From Microtetraspora sp. NBRC 16547 (GTDB lineage: Bacteria > Actinomycetota > Actinomycetes > Streptosporangiales > Streptosporangiaceae): a DNA stretch of 64,000 bases. Positions 44,382 to 53,563 of this stretch are shown one piece after another (the first letter of the stretch is position 1; every line of letters starts with the position of its first letter). The notes beneath the pieces are model-generated. The model was not told the DNA's origin, made no database searches, and was given only the letters and a program-made list of their open reading frames with translations. The stretch is taken from contig NZ_BSSE01000001.1 of NCBI RefSeq assembly GCF_030268965.1, forward strand, positions 507,796 to 571,795, written 5' to 3'. Position numbers and translations under genes: made by a program.

Positions 44382-44640
44382 GTGACAAGTACCCCTTCCG
44401 CTGTACTCCAGAGTACCACGCGCTCACAGGGCCCCGGAACAGTGAAATCAACATAACTGCAGGTCAAGACGTCATTTTAGGACTTGACAAGCAGTCGACT
44501 CTGTGAATGGCAAAGCGGGACATACTAGGTGACCTGCAAAACCAGGGGGCCCAGTACAACGAGGCCGGGTCCGTGACCGCTGCCGGGCGCGGATATGGTG
44601 TTTTCTGCTCATAAACGTGCTTACCAAGGAGATTCGAACC

Positions 44641-45291
44641 GTGAGCAGCACCAGCCGCCGCAGGGTGATCGCCGTTGCCGCGCTCCTCGCCGTCGCCCCT
44701 GCGTTGGCCGCGTGCGGCGCCGGGTTCGACGCCAACGTCAACGTCCCGTACGCCCCGACCGAGGCGGGTGTCCACATCAGCGGCACCGGCGTGGACAGCG
44801 AATACGGCCACAACGGTGTGAAGATCAGCCAGGCGTTCATCCTCGGGCCGGAATCCGGCGGCCAGATCGCGGCCGGCGGCTCCGCGCCTCTCTACCTGAC
44901 CATGGTGAACACCAACGCCGACGCCGACGCCCTCACCGCGATCGTGCCCGACAGTGGCCAGGCCACCTCCGTGGCGATCCCCAACGCGTTCCAGCTCACG
45001 CCCGACACGCTGACGAAGTCCGCGAACACCACCGTCGAGGGGCTCAAGCAGCGGCTGCTCGGCGGCGAGACCGTGAAGCTGACCCTCAAGTTCAAGAACG
45101 CGGGCGACGTGACGATGTCCGTTCCGGTGATCCCGCGCAGCCGCGAGTTCGCCACCCTGCCGCCCGCTGAGAACGCGCAGCCCCCGGCAGCGGACACCGC
45201 GACGGGCACTGCGACCGACGCCGCCACCGGCACCGAGACCGGCACCGAGACCGAGACCGGCACGGACACCGAGACGACGAGCTCCCACTGA
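44641..45291 (+). CDS. PCuAC-like lipoprotein
   Basis: 216 residues from GTG 44641 (AAGGAG upstream). The lipoprotein signal has SRRRVIAVAALLAVAPALAACG with the lipidated Cys in LAAC. The mature part is a beta-sandwich resembling the PCu(A)C/DUF461 family (VHISGTGVDSEYG, LYLTMVNTNADADALTAIVPD, ETVKLTLKFKNAGDVTMSVPV), but the Met/His copper ligands are not obvious. It ends in a Thr/Glu/Ala-rich tail with TGTETETGTDTETT repeats. Attached to the outer face of the membrane. Confidence 0.8.
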   Translation: MSSTSRRRVIAVAALLAVAPALAACGAGFDANVNVPYAPTEAGVHISGTGVDSEYGHNGVKISQAFILGPESGGQIAAGGSAPLYLTMVNTNADADALTAIVPDSGQATSVAIPNAFQLTPDTLTKSANTTVEGLKQRLLGGETVKLTLKFKNAGDVTMSVPVIPRSREFATLPPAENAQPPAADTATGTATDAATGTETGTETETGTDTETTSSH

Positions 45292-45334
45292 CGCAAGCGC
45301 ACTGACGCAAGCGCGCCGGCGCAGACGCGCTCAC

Positions 45335-45380
45335 ACGACGAAGAACCCCTTGCCTCGTACGAGGCAAGGGGTTCCGTCGT
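45335..45380. terminator. bidirectional terminator between the lipoprotein gene and regX3
   Basis: The 18-bp perfect stem GAACCCCTTGCCTCGT/ACGAGGCAAGGGGTTC plus outer ACGACG/CGTCGT pairs. It ends both convergent transcripts. Confidence 0.85.
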
Positions 45381-45388
45381 ATCCGGGG

Positions 45389-46078
45389 TCAGGCCTCCGC
45401 GGGGTCGAACTTGTAGCCCAGCCCGCGGACGGTGAGGATGCAGCGCGGGTTGGACGGGTCGGACTCGACCTTGGCGCGCAGCCGCTTCACATGGACGTCC
45501 AGGGTCTTCGTGTCGCCCACGTAGTCGGCGCCCCAGACCCGGTCGATGAGCTGGCCGCGGGTGAGCACCCTGCCGGCGTTTCGGAGCAGCACCTCCAGCA
45601 GCTCGAACTCCTTCAGCGGGAGCTGCACGTGCTCCCCGCGTACGGCGACGATGTGCCGGTCGACGTCCATCCGGACGGGGCCGACCGCGAGGATGGCCGA
45701 CTCCAGCTCCTCCACATCGCCCTGGCGCCGGAGCACCGCCCGGATGCGGGCCACCAACTCGCGCGAGGAGAAGGGCTTCGTCACGTAGTCGTCGGCGCCC
45801 AGCTCCAGGCCCACCACCTTGTCGATCTCGCTGTCCTTGGCGGTCAGCATGATGACGGGGACCTTGGAACGCTGCCGGAGCGTGCGGCACACCTCCGTAC
45901 CCGGCAGGCCGGGAAGCATCAGGTCGAGCAGGACGATGTCCGCGCCGTTGCGGTCGAAGGCCTCCAGCCCCTCCGGGCCGGTGGCCGCGACGGCCACCTC
46001 GAAGCCTTCCTTGCGGAGCATGTAGGAGAGGGCGTCCGAGAACGACTCCTCGTCCTCGACAACGAGTACTCGGGTCAC
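45389..46078 (-). CDS. regX3: OmpR-family phosphate response regulator RegX3/PhoP
   Basis: 229 residues from GTG 46078. Receiver domain with the phospho-acceptor Asp52 (VLLDLML), the Thr in MLTAKD and Lys in VTKPF; C-terminal winged helix (LPLKEFELLEVLLRNAGRVLTRGQLIDRVWG). It overlaps senX3 by four bases. With SenX3 it senses low phosphate and binds direct-repeat PHO boxes such as those at 47317-47345. Confidence 0.93.
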   Translation of the reverse strand: MTRVLVVEDEESFSDALSYMLRKEGFEVAVAATGPEGLEAFDRNGADIVLLDLMLPGLPGTEVCRTLRQRSKVPVIMLTAKDSEIDKVVGLELGADDYVTKPFSSRELVARIRAVLRRQGDVEELESAILAVGPVRMDVDRHIVAVRGEHVQLPLKEFELLEVLLRNAGRVLTRGQLIDRVWGADYVGDTKTLDVHVKRLRAKVESDPSNPRCILTVRGLGYKFDPAEA

Positions 46079-47244
46079 TTCGCGGCCTCCATGGGGGTCG
46101 ATGTGCTTTCTGCGGCCCCCGCCGTGCCGCCGAACGCGGGAAGGCGGAGGGTGAAGGTCGATCCGGAGCCTTCCTTGCTCCAGACCGTGACCTCGCCGCC
46201 GTGGGCGGCGGCGACGTGCTTGACGATGGCGAGCCCGAGGCCGGTCCCGCCGGTGGCCCGCGATCGGGCGGTGTCCACCCGGAAGAAGCGCTCGAAGATG
46301 CGCTCCTGGGCGAACTCGGGGATGCCGATGCCCTGGTCGCTGACGCTCACCTCTACCGAGTCACTCGCCGGCCGGACGCTGACCACGACCCTGGTGTGCT
46401 CGGGGCTGTAGGCCACGGCGTTGTCGATGAGGTTGTGCAGAGCGGTGACCAGCAGGTCCTCGTCACCCCATGTGCGCAACCCATCCCTGCCGCCGGCGAC
46501 GAGGGTGATGTTCTTGGAGGACGCCTTGGTGTTGCAGCGGTCGATCGCCTCGTGGACGACGTCGTCGACGAGCACCGCACCCGGCGTCGGGATGGGGTCG
46601 GCGCCCTGGATCCGGGAGAGCGTGATCAGGTCCTGCACCAGGTAGGTCAGCCGTGCCGCCTCGTGCTGCATCCGCCCCGCGAAGCGGGTCACCGCCTCGG
46701 GGTCGTCCGCCGCGTCCTGGATGGTCTCGGCGAGCAGACTGAGCGCGCCGACCGGCGTCTTGAGCTCGTGGCTGACGTTCGCCACGAAGTCGCGCCGGAC
46801 CGCCTCGACCCGGCGGCTCTCCGTCTGGTCCTCGGCCAGGACGAGCACCTGCCCGTGCGACCCCAGCGGGGCCACCCGGACGGCGAAGGTCGTCGACTCC
46901 TGGCCGAACCTGCGTCCCGCCGTCTCGATCTCGCTCTCGCGGATCTCTCCGTCCCTGCGGACCTTCCGGGCGAGGACGAGCAGTTCTGCGGCCATGAGGG
47001 ACTCACCGCGCACCAGGCCGAACGCGCGGGCGGCCGAGCTCGCGCGCAGCACCTTGTCGTCCCGGTCGAGGACCACGGCCGACGAGGGGAGTACCGCAAG
47101 GACGGAGGCCACACCGGACGAAAGCATGTCGTCGGGGGTCTCGCTCCGCTGTTCATGGTCCGACTGGCGGCTGATCGCCAGCATGACGACGGCCCCCAGG
47201 ATGAACCCCGCCATCGCCGCCAGGCTGGCCAGCAACTCGTTCAC
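46075..47244 (-). CDS. senX3: sensor histidine kinase SenX3/PhoR
   Basis: 389 residues from GTG 47244. One N-terminal membrane helix (LAAMAGFILGAVVMLAISR), a PAS domain (about 45-140), a HisKA domain with His159 (FVANVSHELKTPVG) and an HATPase domain (LVTALHNLIDNAVAYSP, SDQGIGIPEFAQERIFERFFR, GTGLGLAIVKHV). No second TM helix is seen, so it senses through PhoU and the Pst system rather than directly. It is divergent from phoU. Confidence 0.93.
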   Translation of the reverse strand: MNELLASLAAMAGFILGAVVMLAISRQSDHEQRSETPDDMLSSGVASVLAVLPSSAVVLDRDDKVLRASSAARAFGLVRGESLMAAELLVLARKVRRDGEIRESEIETAGRRFGQESTTFAVRVAPLGSHGQVLVLAEDQTESRRVEAVRRDFVANVSHELKTPVGALSLLAETIQDAADDPEAVTRFAGRMQHEAARLTYLVQDLITLSRIQGADPIPTPGAVLVDDVVHEAIDRCNTKASSKNITLVAGGRDGLRTWGDEDLLVTALHNLIDNAVAYSPEHTRVVVSVRPASDSVEVSVSDQGIGIPEFAQERIFERFFRVDTARSRATGGTGLGLAIVKHVAAAHGGEVTVWSKEGSGSTFTLRLPAFGGTAGAAESTSTPMEAAK

Positions 47245-47316
47245 GGTTCCAAATGTAGGCGGCCTTTCTCGCCCTGTATCCTCCTAGACAGGGCGTGACC
47301 ATGGCTTTTCCGGAAA

Positions 47317-47345
47317 CGTTCATCTGACGGTCGAGGTTCGTTCAC
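47317..47345. promoter_or_regulatory. PHO-box-like direct repeats between senX3 and phoU
   Basis: GTTCATC (47317), GGTCGAG (47328) and GTTCACG (47339) occur at exact 11-bp intervals, the arrangement of PhoP/RegX3 direct-repeat units in actinomycetes. The last repeat lies just upstream of the phoU -10 (TAGCGT, 47357-47362), where an activator would replace a -35. Confidence 0.65.
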
Positions 47346-47369
47346 GAAATCCCGCGTAGCGTGATCCGC

Positions 47370-48017
47370 ATGCGCGACGCCTACCACGATGAGCTGGAAG
47401 CCCTGACCGACCGCCTGGTGGAGATGACCCGGCTTGTTCGCTCCGCCATGTCGCGGAGCACCACCGCACTGCTGGACGCCGATCTCCAGCTCGCGGAGAG
47501 CGTGATCTCCCGCGACGAGGAGGTCAACCGCCTCTACGCCGAGATCGAGACCTCCATCTACGAAGTGATGGCCACCCAGCAGCCCGTGGCCGTCGACCTG
47601 CGCACCGTCATCACCGCGCTGCGGATGGCCTCCAACCTGGAGCGCATGGGCGACCACGCCGAGCACATCGCGAAGGTGGCCCGGATGCGCCACCCCGAGT
47701 CGGCGATCCCGGCGGAGCTGCGCGACTCCTTCGTGGAGATGGGCGCGATCGCCGAACGCCTGATCGTCAAGACCGGGAGCTGCATCGTCTCCCGCGACGT
47801 CGAGACGGCCAAGGAACTGGAGAGCGACGACGACGCGATGGACCGGCTGCACCGCCGGCTCTTCCGCGTGCTGCTCGACAAGGGGTGGGCGCACGGCGTC
47901 GAGGCCGCGATCGACATCACCCTCGTGGGGCGGTACTACGAGCGGTACGCCGATCACGCGGTCAGCGTCGCGCGCGACGTCGTCTACCTCGTCACCGGCT
48001 CGCGGAGCGCCGACTGA
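47370..48017 (+). CDS. phoU: phosphate signalling regulator PhoU
   Basis: 215 residues from ATG 47370; TAGCGT ends 7 nt upstream with no Shine-Dalgarno, indicating a leaderless mRNA. Two three-helix PhoU repeats are clear: MRDAYHDELEALTDRLVEM, ITALRMASNLERMGDHAEHIA and the second repeat ending GRYYERYADHAVSVARDV. PhoU keeps the SenX3-RegX3 pair off when phosphate is sufficient. Confidence 0.93.
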   Translation: MRDAYHDELEALTDRLVEMTRLVRSAMSRSTTALLDADLQLAESVISRDEEVNRLYAEIETSIYEVMATQQPVAVDLRTVITALRMASNLERMGDHAEHIAKVARMRHPESAIPAELRDSFVEMGAIAERLIVKTGSCIVSRDVETAKELESDDDAMDRLHRRLFRVLLDKGWAHGVEAAIDITLVGRYYERYADHAVSVARDVVYLVTGSRSAD

Positions 48018-48030
48018 CGTTCATCCCGTG

Positions 48031-48062
48031 ACGGCGCGGCAGGACATCCTGCCGCGCCGTTT
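48031..48062 (+). terminator. terminator after phoU
   Basis: ACGGCGCGGCAGG (48031-48043) pairs perfectly with 48048-48060 around a 4-nt loop, followed by TTT. Confidence 0.8.
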
Positions 48063-48110
48063 CGCGTCCGGCGCCCGCGGGGGCGGTACGGCCCGCGGGC
48101 GGTACGGGGA

Positions 48111-48854
48111 TCAGCGGCCCTGGTTGGCGACGGCCTCGATGGCGGCCGCGGCCGCGGTGGGGTCGAGGTAGTCCCCGCCCGGGTTCAGCGGACGGAAGTT
48201 CTCGTCCAGTTCGTACCGCAGCGGGATGCCGGTCGGGATGTTGAGCTTCGCGATGGACGCGTCGTCGATGCCGTCGAGGTGCTTGACCAGCGCCCGCAAG
48301 GAGTTGCCGTGCGCGACGACCAGCACGGTGCGTCCCGCCGCCAGGTCGGGGACGATCCGGTCGTACCAGTACGGAAGCATCCGCTCGACGACGTCCTTGA
48401 GGCACTCGGTCCGCGGCATGATCTCCGGCGGGAGCAGGGCGTACCGCGGGTCGCCGATCTGCGAGTACTCATCGTCGTCGGCGATCGGCGGCGGCGGCGT
48501 GTCGTAGGAGCGGCGCCAGAGCATGAACTGCTCGTCGCCGTACTCCGCGCGGGTCTGGGCCTTGTCCTTGCCCTGGAGCGCTCCGTAGTGACGCTCGTTC
48601 AGCCGCCACGAGCGATGCACGGGCAGCCAGAGCAGGTCGGCCACTCCCAGCGCGAGGTTGGCCGTCCGGATGGCCCGGGTCAGGAGCGAGGTGTGCACCA
48701 CATCGGGGCGGACGCCGGCGTCGAGCAGGAGCTGCCCGCCGTGCCGCGCCTCCTTCTCGCCCGCCGGGGAGAGCGTGACATCCACCCACCCGGTGAACAG
48801 GCCCTTGACGTTCCACTCGCTCTCGCCATGCCGCAGCAGCACCAAAGTCGCCAT
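48111..48854 (-). CDS. gpmA: 2,3-bisphosphoglycerate-dependent phosphoglycerate mutase
   Basis: 247 residues from ATG 48854. Catalytic phospho-His in LRHGESEWN (His9), the [15 protein letters not shown] segment and the second His in [11 protein letters not shown]. Glycolytic interconversion of 3- and 2-phosphoglycerate. TAAGCT ends 8 nt before the start and there is no Shine-Dalgarno. The order phoU, gpm, ybjN-like, mshA is typical of actinobacteria. Confidence 0.94.
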   Translation of the reverse strand: MATLVLLRHGESEWNVKGLFTGWVDVTLSPAGEKEARHGGQLLLDAGVRPDVVHTSLLTRAIRTANLALGVADLLWLPVHRSWRLNERHYGALQGKDKAQTRAEYGDEQFMLWRRSYDTPPPPIADDDEYSQIGDPRYALLPPEIMPRTECLKDVVERMLPYWYDRIVPDLAAGRTVLVVAHGNSLRALVKHLDGIDDASIAKLNIPTGIPLRYELDENFRPLNPGGDYLDPTAAAAAIEAVANQGR

Positions 48855-48879
48855 AGCCCGAAAGCTTAGTCCGTAAGGC

Positions 48880-49377
48880 TTATGCGGGGTCCCTCGCCGG
48901 ATCGGCGAACCTCGCGAAGGCCTGCAGGTTGGCGAGGGACTCACCGCGCTTGACCCGCCACTCCCACTCCTTGCGGATGGAGGAGGCGAACCCGAGTTCG
49001 AGCGCGCGGTCGAAGGACTCGTCGGAGTAGGTGAGGACGCATCCGAGCACCCGGTCGATCTCGGCCTCGGTCACCGCGTCGAAGGGCACCCGGCCGACGA
49101 GATGGACGTCGCCCTCCGGATCGAGGGCGAAGTGGACGCCGTACATCGAGCCGTTCTTGGTCAGCAGCCACCGGTAGAACTCGGCGTGGTTCTCGTCCGG
49201 CTGACGGCAGAAGAACGCCTCCACGTTGAGCGCCTGGTCGCCGAGGACGAGCCAGGTCATGGTGGCGAGCTTGTGCTGGCCGGGCAGCCTGACCAGGAAC
49301 GCGCCCGGCCGCGGCCGCTCGTAGGCGAGGTCGGCGGCCTTCAGCGCTCCGTCGATCACGCCTTCCAGATCACTCAT
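48880..49377 (-). CDS. YbjN-domain protein
   Basis: 165 residues. A single YbjN / type III chaperone-like alpha-beta domain: [48 protein letters not shown] and the last helix region. In actinobacteria this gene regularly lies between mshA and gpm, but no mycothiol role is established. It follows mshA by 103 bp. Confidence 0.85.
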   Translation of the reverse strand: MSDLEGVIDGALKAADLAYERPRPGAFLVRLPGQHKLATMTWLVLGDQALNVEAFFCRQPDENHAEFYRWLLTKNGSMYGVHFALDPEGDVHLVGRVPFDAVTEAEIDRVLGCVLTYSDESFDRALELGFASSIRKEWEWRVKRGESLANLQAFARFADPARDPA

Positions 49378-49480
49378 GTCTCCTCCTCGCCGGGCGGGGC
49401 CGTGCTCCCCTGCCCCGCCGTCCGGGGCGCGAACCCCGGCGTCGCCGGTTTTCCCCAGATTAGGCCGAGCCCGCCGGGGC

Positions 49481-50764
49481 TCAGGAGTTGACGGCGATCG
49501 GGACGCGGTGCAGCCGGGACATCGCTCCGGCGTACACGTCGGCGAGCCGGGCGGCCGTCGCCGACCAGCCGAAGGCCTCCGCGTGCCGTACGGCGTTGCC
49601 GGAGAGGTGGTCCAGCCAGGTGGGACGGCCGAGGAGGCGGCGCAGCGCCACCGCCCATTCGTGGGGGTCGTGCCCGTCCACGAGGATGCCGGACACGCCG
49701 TCCTTCACGGCCGTGCGGAGGCCGCCGACGGACGCCGCCGCGACCGGGGTGCCGCACGCCTGGGACTCCAGGGCGACGAGCCCGAAGGATTCGTTGTGCG
49801 AGGGGACGACGGTCACGTCCGCCGCCCGGTACCAGTCGGCCAGCTCCTGCTGCGGCGCGGGCGGCGACAGCCGTACGACGTCGGTGATGCCGAGCTCTCC
49901 GGCGAGATCGGTGAGCAGGGACGGACGGGCCAGGCCGTTGCCGCTCGGGCCGCCGACGAAGGCCACGACGAGCCGGGAGCGGAGCGACGGGTCCTCCGCG
50001 AGCATGCGGGCGACCGCCTTCATGAGCACGTCGGGCCCCTTCAGCGGCTGGATCCGGCCGACGAAGAGCAGCACGTGGGCGTCCTGCGGGAGGCCCAGGC
50101 GGTGCCGGGCCGCCCCTTGGGACGCGGGCTGGAAGACGCCGAGGTTGACGCCGGGATTGACGACGGCGACCCGGTCTTCGGGCGCGTCGTACAGCTCGAT
50201 CAGCTCGCGCGCCTCGGCGGCGGTGTTGGCCACCAGGCGGTCGGCGACGCCGACGACCTGCTCCTCGCCGAAGACGCGGACGGTGGGCTCGGGCCGGTCG
50301 CCTTCGGCGAGCAGCAGGTTCTTCACCTTGGCCATGGTGTGCATGGTGTGCACGAGGGGGATGCCCCAGCGCTCCTTGGCGAGCCAGCCCACCTGCCCGG
50401 AAAGCCAGTAATGGGAGTGGATGACGTCATAGCGGCCCGGCTCGTACATCGCCTCGGTGCGCAGGACGCCGGACAGGAAGCCGCAGAGCTGGGCGGGAAG
50501 GTCCGCGCGGTCCAGCTCCTCGTACGGCCCGGCGGTGACGTGCCGGACCAGGACGCCGGGAGCGATCTCGGCCGTCGGCGGCAGGTCCCGCGCGGTCTGC
50601 CGGGTGAAGATCTCGACCTCGATCCCGAGGGCGGCGAGCCTCTTGGCCGCCTCGACGACGTACACGTTCATCCCGCCGGCGTCGCCCGTACCGGGCTGGT
50701 CCAGCGGCGACGTGTGCATGCTGATCGTCGCCACCCGATTGACCCGACGCCGTCTGAGCGTCAC
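49481..50764 (-). CDS. mshA: D-inositol-3-phosphate glycosyltransferase MshA
   Basis: 427 residues from GTG 50764, preferred because GGAGGT is 7 nt upstream; the GTG three codons earlier overlaps that site. First step of mycothiol synthesis: transfers GlcNAc from UDP-GlcNAc to inositol 3-phosphate. GT4 fold with the N-terminal [52 protein letters not shown] and the [10 protein letters not shown] donor-binding motif. Divergent from an SDR gene. Confidence 0.94.
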   Translation of the reverse strand: MTLRRRRVNRVATISMHTSPLDQPGTGDAGGMNVYVVEAAKRLAALGIEVEIFTRQTARDLPPTAEIAPGVLVRHVTAGPYEELDRADLPAQLCGFLSGVLRTEAMYEPGRYDVIHSHYWLSGQVGWLAKERWGIPLVHTMHTMAKVKNLLLAEGDRPEPTVRVFGEEQVVGVADRLVANTAAEARELIELYDAPEDRVAVVNPGVNLGVFQPASQGAARHRLGLPQDAHVLLFVGRIQPLKGPDVLMKAVARMLAEDPSLRSRLVVAFVGGPSGNGLARPSLLTDLAGELGITDVVRLSPPAPQQELADWYRAADVTVVPSHNESFGLVALESQACGTPVAAASVGGLRTAVKDGVSGILVDGHDPHEWAVALRRLLGRPTWLDHLSGNAVRHAEAFGWSATAARLADVYAGAMSRLHRVPIAVNS

Positions 50765-50900
50765 CCGAACCACCTCCAGATGGGTAACAACCCTGAGAAA
50801 CCTGACAAGATTCCCGAATCGCTCCGGTTCCGCAGCCTTTCAGAGCGCCTGGAAAGATGAGTACTCCGCCCAAGGTTTGGAAACCCGGTTTGGAGCAGCG

Positions 50901-51638
50901 ATGACGAAGACGGCAGTGGTGACCGGAGCCAGCAGCGGCATCGGCGCGGCGACGGCCCGGCGGCTCGCGGCCGAGGGCTTCGACGTCGTGGCCGCGGCCC
51001 GGCGGCGCGACCGGCTGGACGAGCTGGCCGCCGAGGTGCCCGGCATCCGCCCGGCGACGCTCGACGTCACCTCGCAGGAGTCCGTCGACGCCTTCGCCGC
51101 CGAGCTGGCGCGGTGCGACGTGCTGGTCAACAACGCGGGCGGCGCGTTCGGTCTCGAACCGGTGGCCTCGGGCCTGGTGGACGACTGGCAGCGCATGTAC
51201 GACGTCAACGTGATCGGCTCGCTGCGGATGACCCGGGCCCTGCTGCCCAAGCTGATCGCGTCCGGCGACGGCGTGCTGCTGATGCTCACCTCGGTCGCCG
51301 GCCTGGTGTCGTACGAGGGCGGCGGCGGCTACTGCGCGGCCAAGCACGCGCAGACGTCGATGACGGAGACGCTGCGGCTGGAGCTGTGCGGCCAGCCGGT
51401 CCGCGTCGTCGAGATCGCGCCCGGCATGGTCCACACCGAGGAGTTCTCCCTGACGCGGTTCCGGGGCGACGCCGAGAAGGCCGCCAAGGTCTACGACGGC
51501 GTGCCCGACCCGCTCACCGCCGACGACGTGGCCGACGTGATCGCCTTCGCCGTCACCCGCCCCGCGCACGTCAACATCGACCGACTGGTGATCCGGCCGC
51601 GCGCGCAGGCCGCCCAGCACAAGGTCCACCGGGTCTGA
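50901..51638 (+). CDS. SDR-family oxidoreductase (classical, YdfG-like)
   Basis: 245 residues from ATG 50901 (GGAG 5 nt upstream). TGASSGIG nucleotide-binding motif with AARRRDRL after beta-2, indicating NADP preference; NNAG; the catalytic Tyr in YCAAKHA and the APGMVHTEEF loop. Similar proteins reduce serine/3-hydroxy acids or aldehydes. It is followed after 1 bp by a methyltransferase gene. Confidence 0.88.
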   Translation: MTKTAVVTGASSGIGAATARRLAAEGFDVVAAARRRDRLDELAAEVPGIRPATLDVTSQESVDAFAAELARCDVLVNNAGGAFGLEPVASGLVDDWQRMYDVNVIGSLRMTRALLPKLIASGDGVLLMLTSVAGLVSYEGGGGYCAAKHAQTSMTETLRLELCGQPVRVVEIAPGMVHTEEFSLTRFRGDAEKAAKVYDGVPDPLTADDVADVIAFAVTRPAHVNIDRLVIRPRAQAAQHKVHRV

Positions 51639-51639
51639 C

Positions 51640-52464
51640 GTGCGCTTCGCTGTCCGGCCTGACGTACGGTCTGACGTGCGCAGACCCGTCGGCGAGATCA
51701 CCCGCGGCACCACCGGGCACAACCGGCTCCGGCGGTCCGACCGCTGGATCGCCGCCGTCCACGCTCCGCTGCTCCGCTCGGCTCCGGTGGCGCCGCTCAT
51801 CGTCGACCTCGGTTACGGCGCCTCGCACACCACCACCCTGGAGCTGTTCGTACGGCTCCGCGCCGTCTGCCCGCGCGTCGAGGTCACGGGCGTCGAGATC
51901 GATCCCGCTCGGGTCGCGGCGGCCCGGCCGTACGAACGGGACGGGCTCACGTTCGTCAGGGGCGGCTTCGAGCTCCCGGTGCCGCGGCCGCCGCGGATCG
52001 TACGGGCCTTCAACGTGCTCAGGCAGTACACCGAGGCCGACGCCTGGGCGTACTGGGACCTGCTGCGGTCACGGATCGACCCCGACGGCCTGATCGTCGA
52101 GGGCACCTGCTCGGAGATCGGCCACCGCGCGGTGTGGGCGGCGCTCGGGGCCGAGGGGCCGCGCACGCTGACGTTCGCCGCCAGATTCGGCGGGTTCGAG
52201 CGCCCGTCGGACCTGGCGGAGCGGCTGCCCAAGACGCTGATCCATCGAAACGTCCCCGGCGAGCCCATCCACGACTTCCTCCGCCAGTGGGACCGCGCCT
52301 GGGCGACCTGCGCCCCCTTCGCGCCGTACGGCTCCCGCCAGCGCTGGATCAGGACGGCGGAGCTGCTGGCGCGAGACTGGCCGGTGGTGCGCACGCCTCC
52401 CCTGGGCGGGCCGTCCCGCTGGCGTCTCGGCGAGCTGACGATCCCCTGGTCCGCGATCGCCTGA
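51640..52464 (+). CDS. class I SAM-dependent methyltransferase
   Basis: 274 residues from GTG 51640. SAM motif I is VDLGYGASHTTTLEL, motif II VTGVEIDPARV and post-I VRGGFELPVP; the conserved N-terminal TTGHNRLRRSDRW and the RAFNVLRQY, FVR regions recur in actinobacterial homologues. Acceptor unknown. The first 15 residues come from a TGACGT-rich repeat and may not be needed. It is coupled to the SDR gene. Confidence 0.75.
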   Translation: MRFAVRPDVRSDVRRPVGEITRGTTGHNRLRRSDRWIAAVHAPLLRSAPVAPLIVDLGYGASHTTTLELFVRLRAVCPRVEVTGVEIDPARVAAARPYERDGLTFVRGGFELPVPRPPRIVRAFNVLRQYTEADAWAYWDLLRSRIDPDGLIVEGTCSEIGHRAVWAALGAEGPRTLTFAARFGGFERPSDLAERLPKTLIHRNVPGEPIHDFLRQWDRAWATCAPFAPYGSRQRWIRTAELLARDWPVVRTPPLGGPSRWRLGELTIPWSAIA

Positions 52465-52492
52465 TCACCTCAGCCGCTGAGCGCCCGGCCGC

Positions 52493-52605
52493 TTCCACGC
52501 CGAGATTCCCGGGCCTTCCGCCACAGCTTCCCCGGACGTTCCACGCCGAGGTTCCCGGGTCTTCCGAGACGGCTTCCCGGGCGTTCCGCACCAAAGTTTC
52601 CGCAT
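52493..52605. repeat. 46-bp imperfect tandem repeat, about 2.4 copies
   Basis: Units starting TTCCACGCCGAG at 52493 and 52539 and a diverged third at 52584. Fills the convergent gap between the methyltransferase and macro-domain genes. Confidence 0.7.
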
Positions 52606-52639
52606 GGGGCGGCAAACCCCCGGACTGGTTCCCGCCGAT

Positions 52640-53155
52640 TCACCCGAATTCTCGTAGAACGCGGTCGAAGACCTCATATGCTGCCAAGTCGAAGAGCACG
52701 AAACGCGCCTCGTCGAGATTCGACCCGGATCGCAGCACAGTGGTGACCGAGATGCGGGCGGCGTCGTCCATCGGCCAGCGGTAGACACCGGTCGAGACGG
52801 CGGGGAACGCGATCGTCGCCGCGCCGAGCGCGTCGGCGACCTTGAGCGACTCCCGGTAGCAGGAGGCCAGCAGGTGAGATCGGTCCTCATTTCGCGAGTA
52901 CACCGGCCCGACGGTGTGGATGACCCAGCGGGCGGGCAGCCGTCCCGCCGTGGTCGACACGGCCTGGCCCACCGGGAGGCCGCCGCCGTACCGGGACGCG
53001 CGCAGCGCCCGGCACTCCTCCAGGATCTCCGGACCGCCCTTCCGATGGATCGCGCCGTCCACCCCGCCACCGCCCAGCAGCGAGGAGTTGGCCGCGTTGA
53101 CGATCGCGTCCACGCGCTGCTCGGTGATGTCTCCTTGAACCAGCGTGAGCTTCAT
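52640..53155 (-). CDS. macro-domain protein, probable O-acetyl-ADP-ribose deacetylase
   Basis: 171 residues. A single macro domain of the YmdB/MacroD type: VQGDITEQRVDAIVNAANSS, the catalytic loop GGGGVDGAIHRKGG, HTVGPVYS and FPAVSTGVYRWP. It removes ADP-ribose esters or O-acetyl-ADP-ribose. It is divergent from a BlaI-type repressor with a 51-bp gap that contains a palindromic operator, so it may be in the same regulon. Confidence 0.9.
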   Translation of the reverse strand: MKLTLVQGDITEQRVDAIVNAANSSLLGGGGVDGAIHRKGGPEILEECRALRASRYGGGLPVGQAVSTTAGRLPARWVIHTVGPVYSRNEDRSHLLASCYRESLKVADALGAATIAFPAVSTGVYRWPMDDAARISVTTVLRSGSNLDEARFVLFDLAAYEVFDRVLREFG

Positions 53156-53177
53156 GACACGCGCCCCTCTACGACAC

Positions 53178-53199
53178 GTAGTACTACCCCGAGTAGGCT
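53178..53199 (+). promoter_or_regulatory. BlaI-type operator and -10 of a leaderless promoter
   Basis: GTAGTACTAC (53178-53187) is a perfect palindrome and resembles BlaI operators; TAGGCT (53194-53199) ends 7 nt before the BlaI GTG. The operator sits in the divergent gap with the macro-domain gene. Confidence 0.6.
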
Positions 53200-53206
53200 T
53201 GTTGGC

Positions 53207-53563
53207 GTGAAAGGACTTGGCGATCTTGAACGTAGCATCATGGACATCCTTTGGGCGCAGAGCACGCCCCTGACCGCACGCGAGGTCGGCCGCCTGATCG
53301 CGGACCGCGACCTAGCGCCCACCACCGTGATGACCGTACTCGACCGTCTTTCCCGCAAGGGGTTCCTCAATCGCACCCGGGACGGGCGCGCCTGGCGCTA
53401 CGAGCCCGCCGAGAGCCGTGACGCGTACGTCACCGAGCTCATGCTCGAGGCCCTGGACCTGACGGGAGACCGCAGCGCCGCGCTGACGCGCTTCGCCCAG
53501 GCGGTTTCCGGGTCGGAGGCCGAGATCCTGCGAAGAGCCCTCACGGAGCTGGAGGAGCAGTGA
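53207..53563 (+). CDS. blaI: BlaI/MecI-family transcriptional repressor
   Basis: 118 residues from GTG 53207. The winged helix is typical: LGDLERSIMDILWAQ, AREVGRLI, TTVMTVLDRLSRKGFLNRTRDGRAWRYEP, where the protease-sensitive dimerisation region follows. Its stop overlaps the M56 peptidase gene by four bases. In actinobacteria such pairs control cell-wall or respiratory stress genes and sometimes beta-lactam response. Confidence 0.92.
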   Translation: MKGLGDLERSIMDILWAQSTPLTAREVGRLIADRDLAPTTVMTVLDRLSRKGFLNRTRDGRAWRYEPAESRDAYVTELMLEALDLTGDRSAALTRFAQAVSGSEAEILRRALTELEEQ

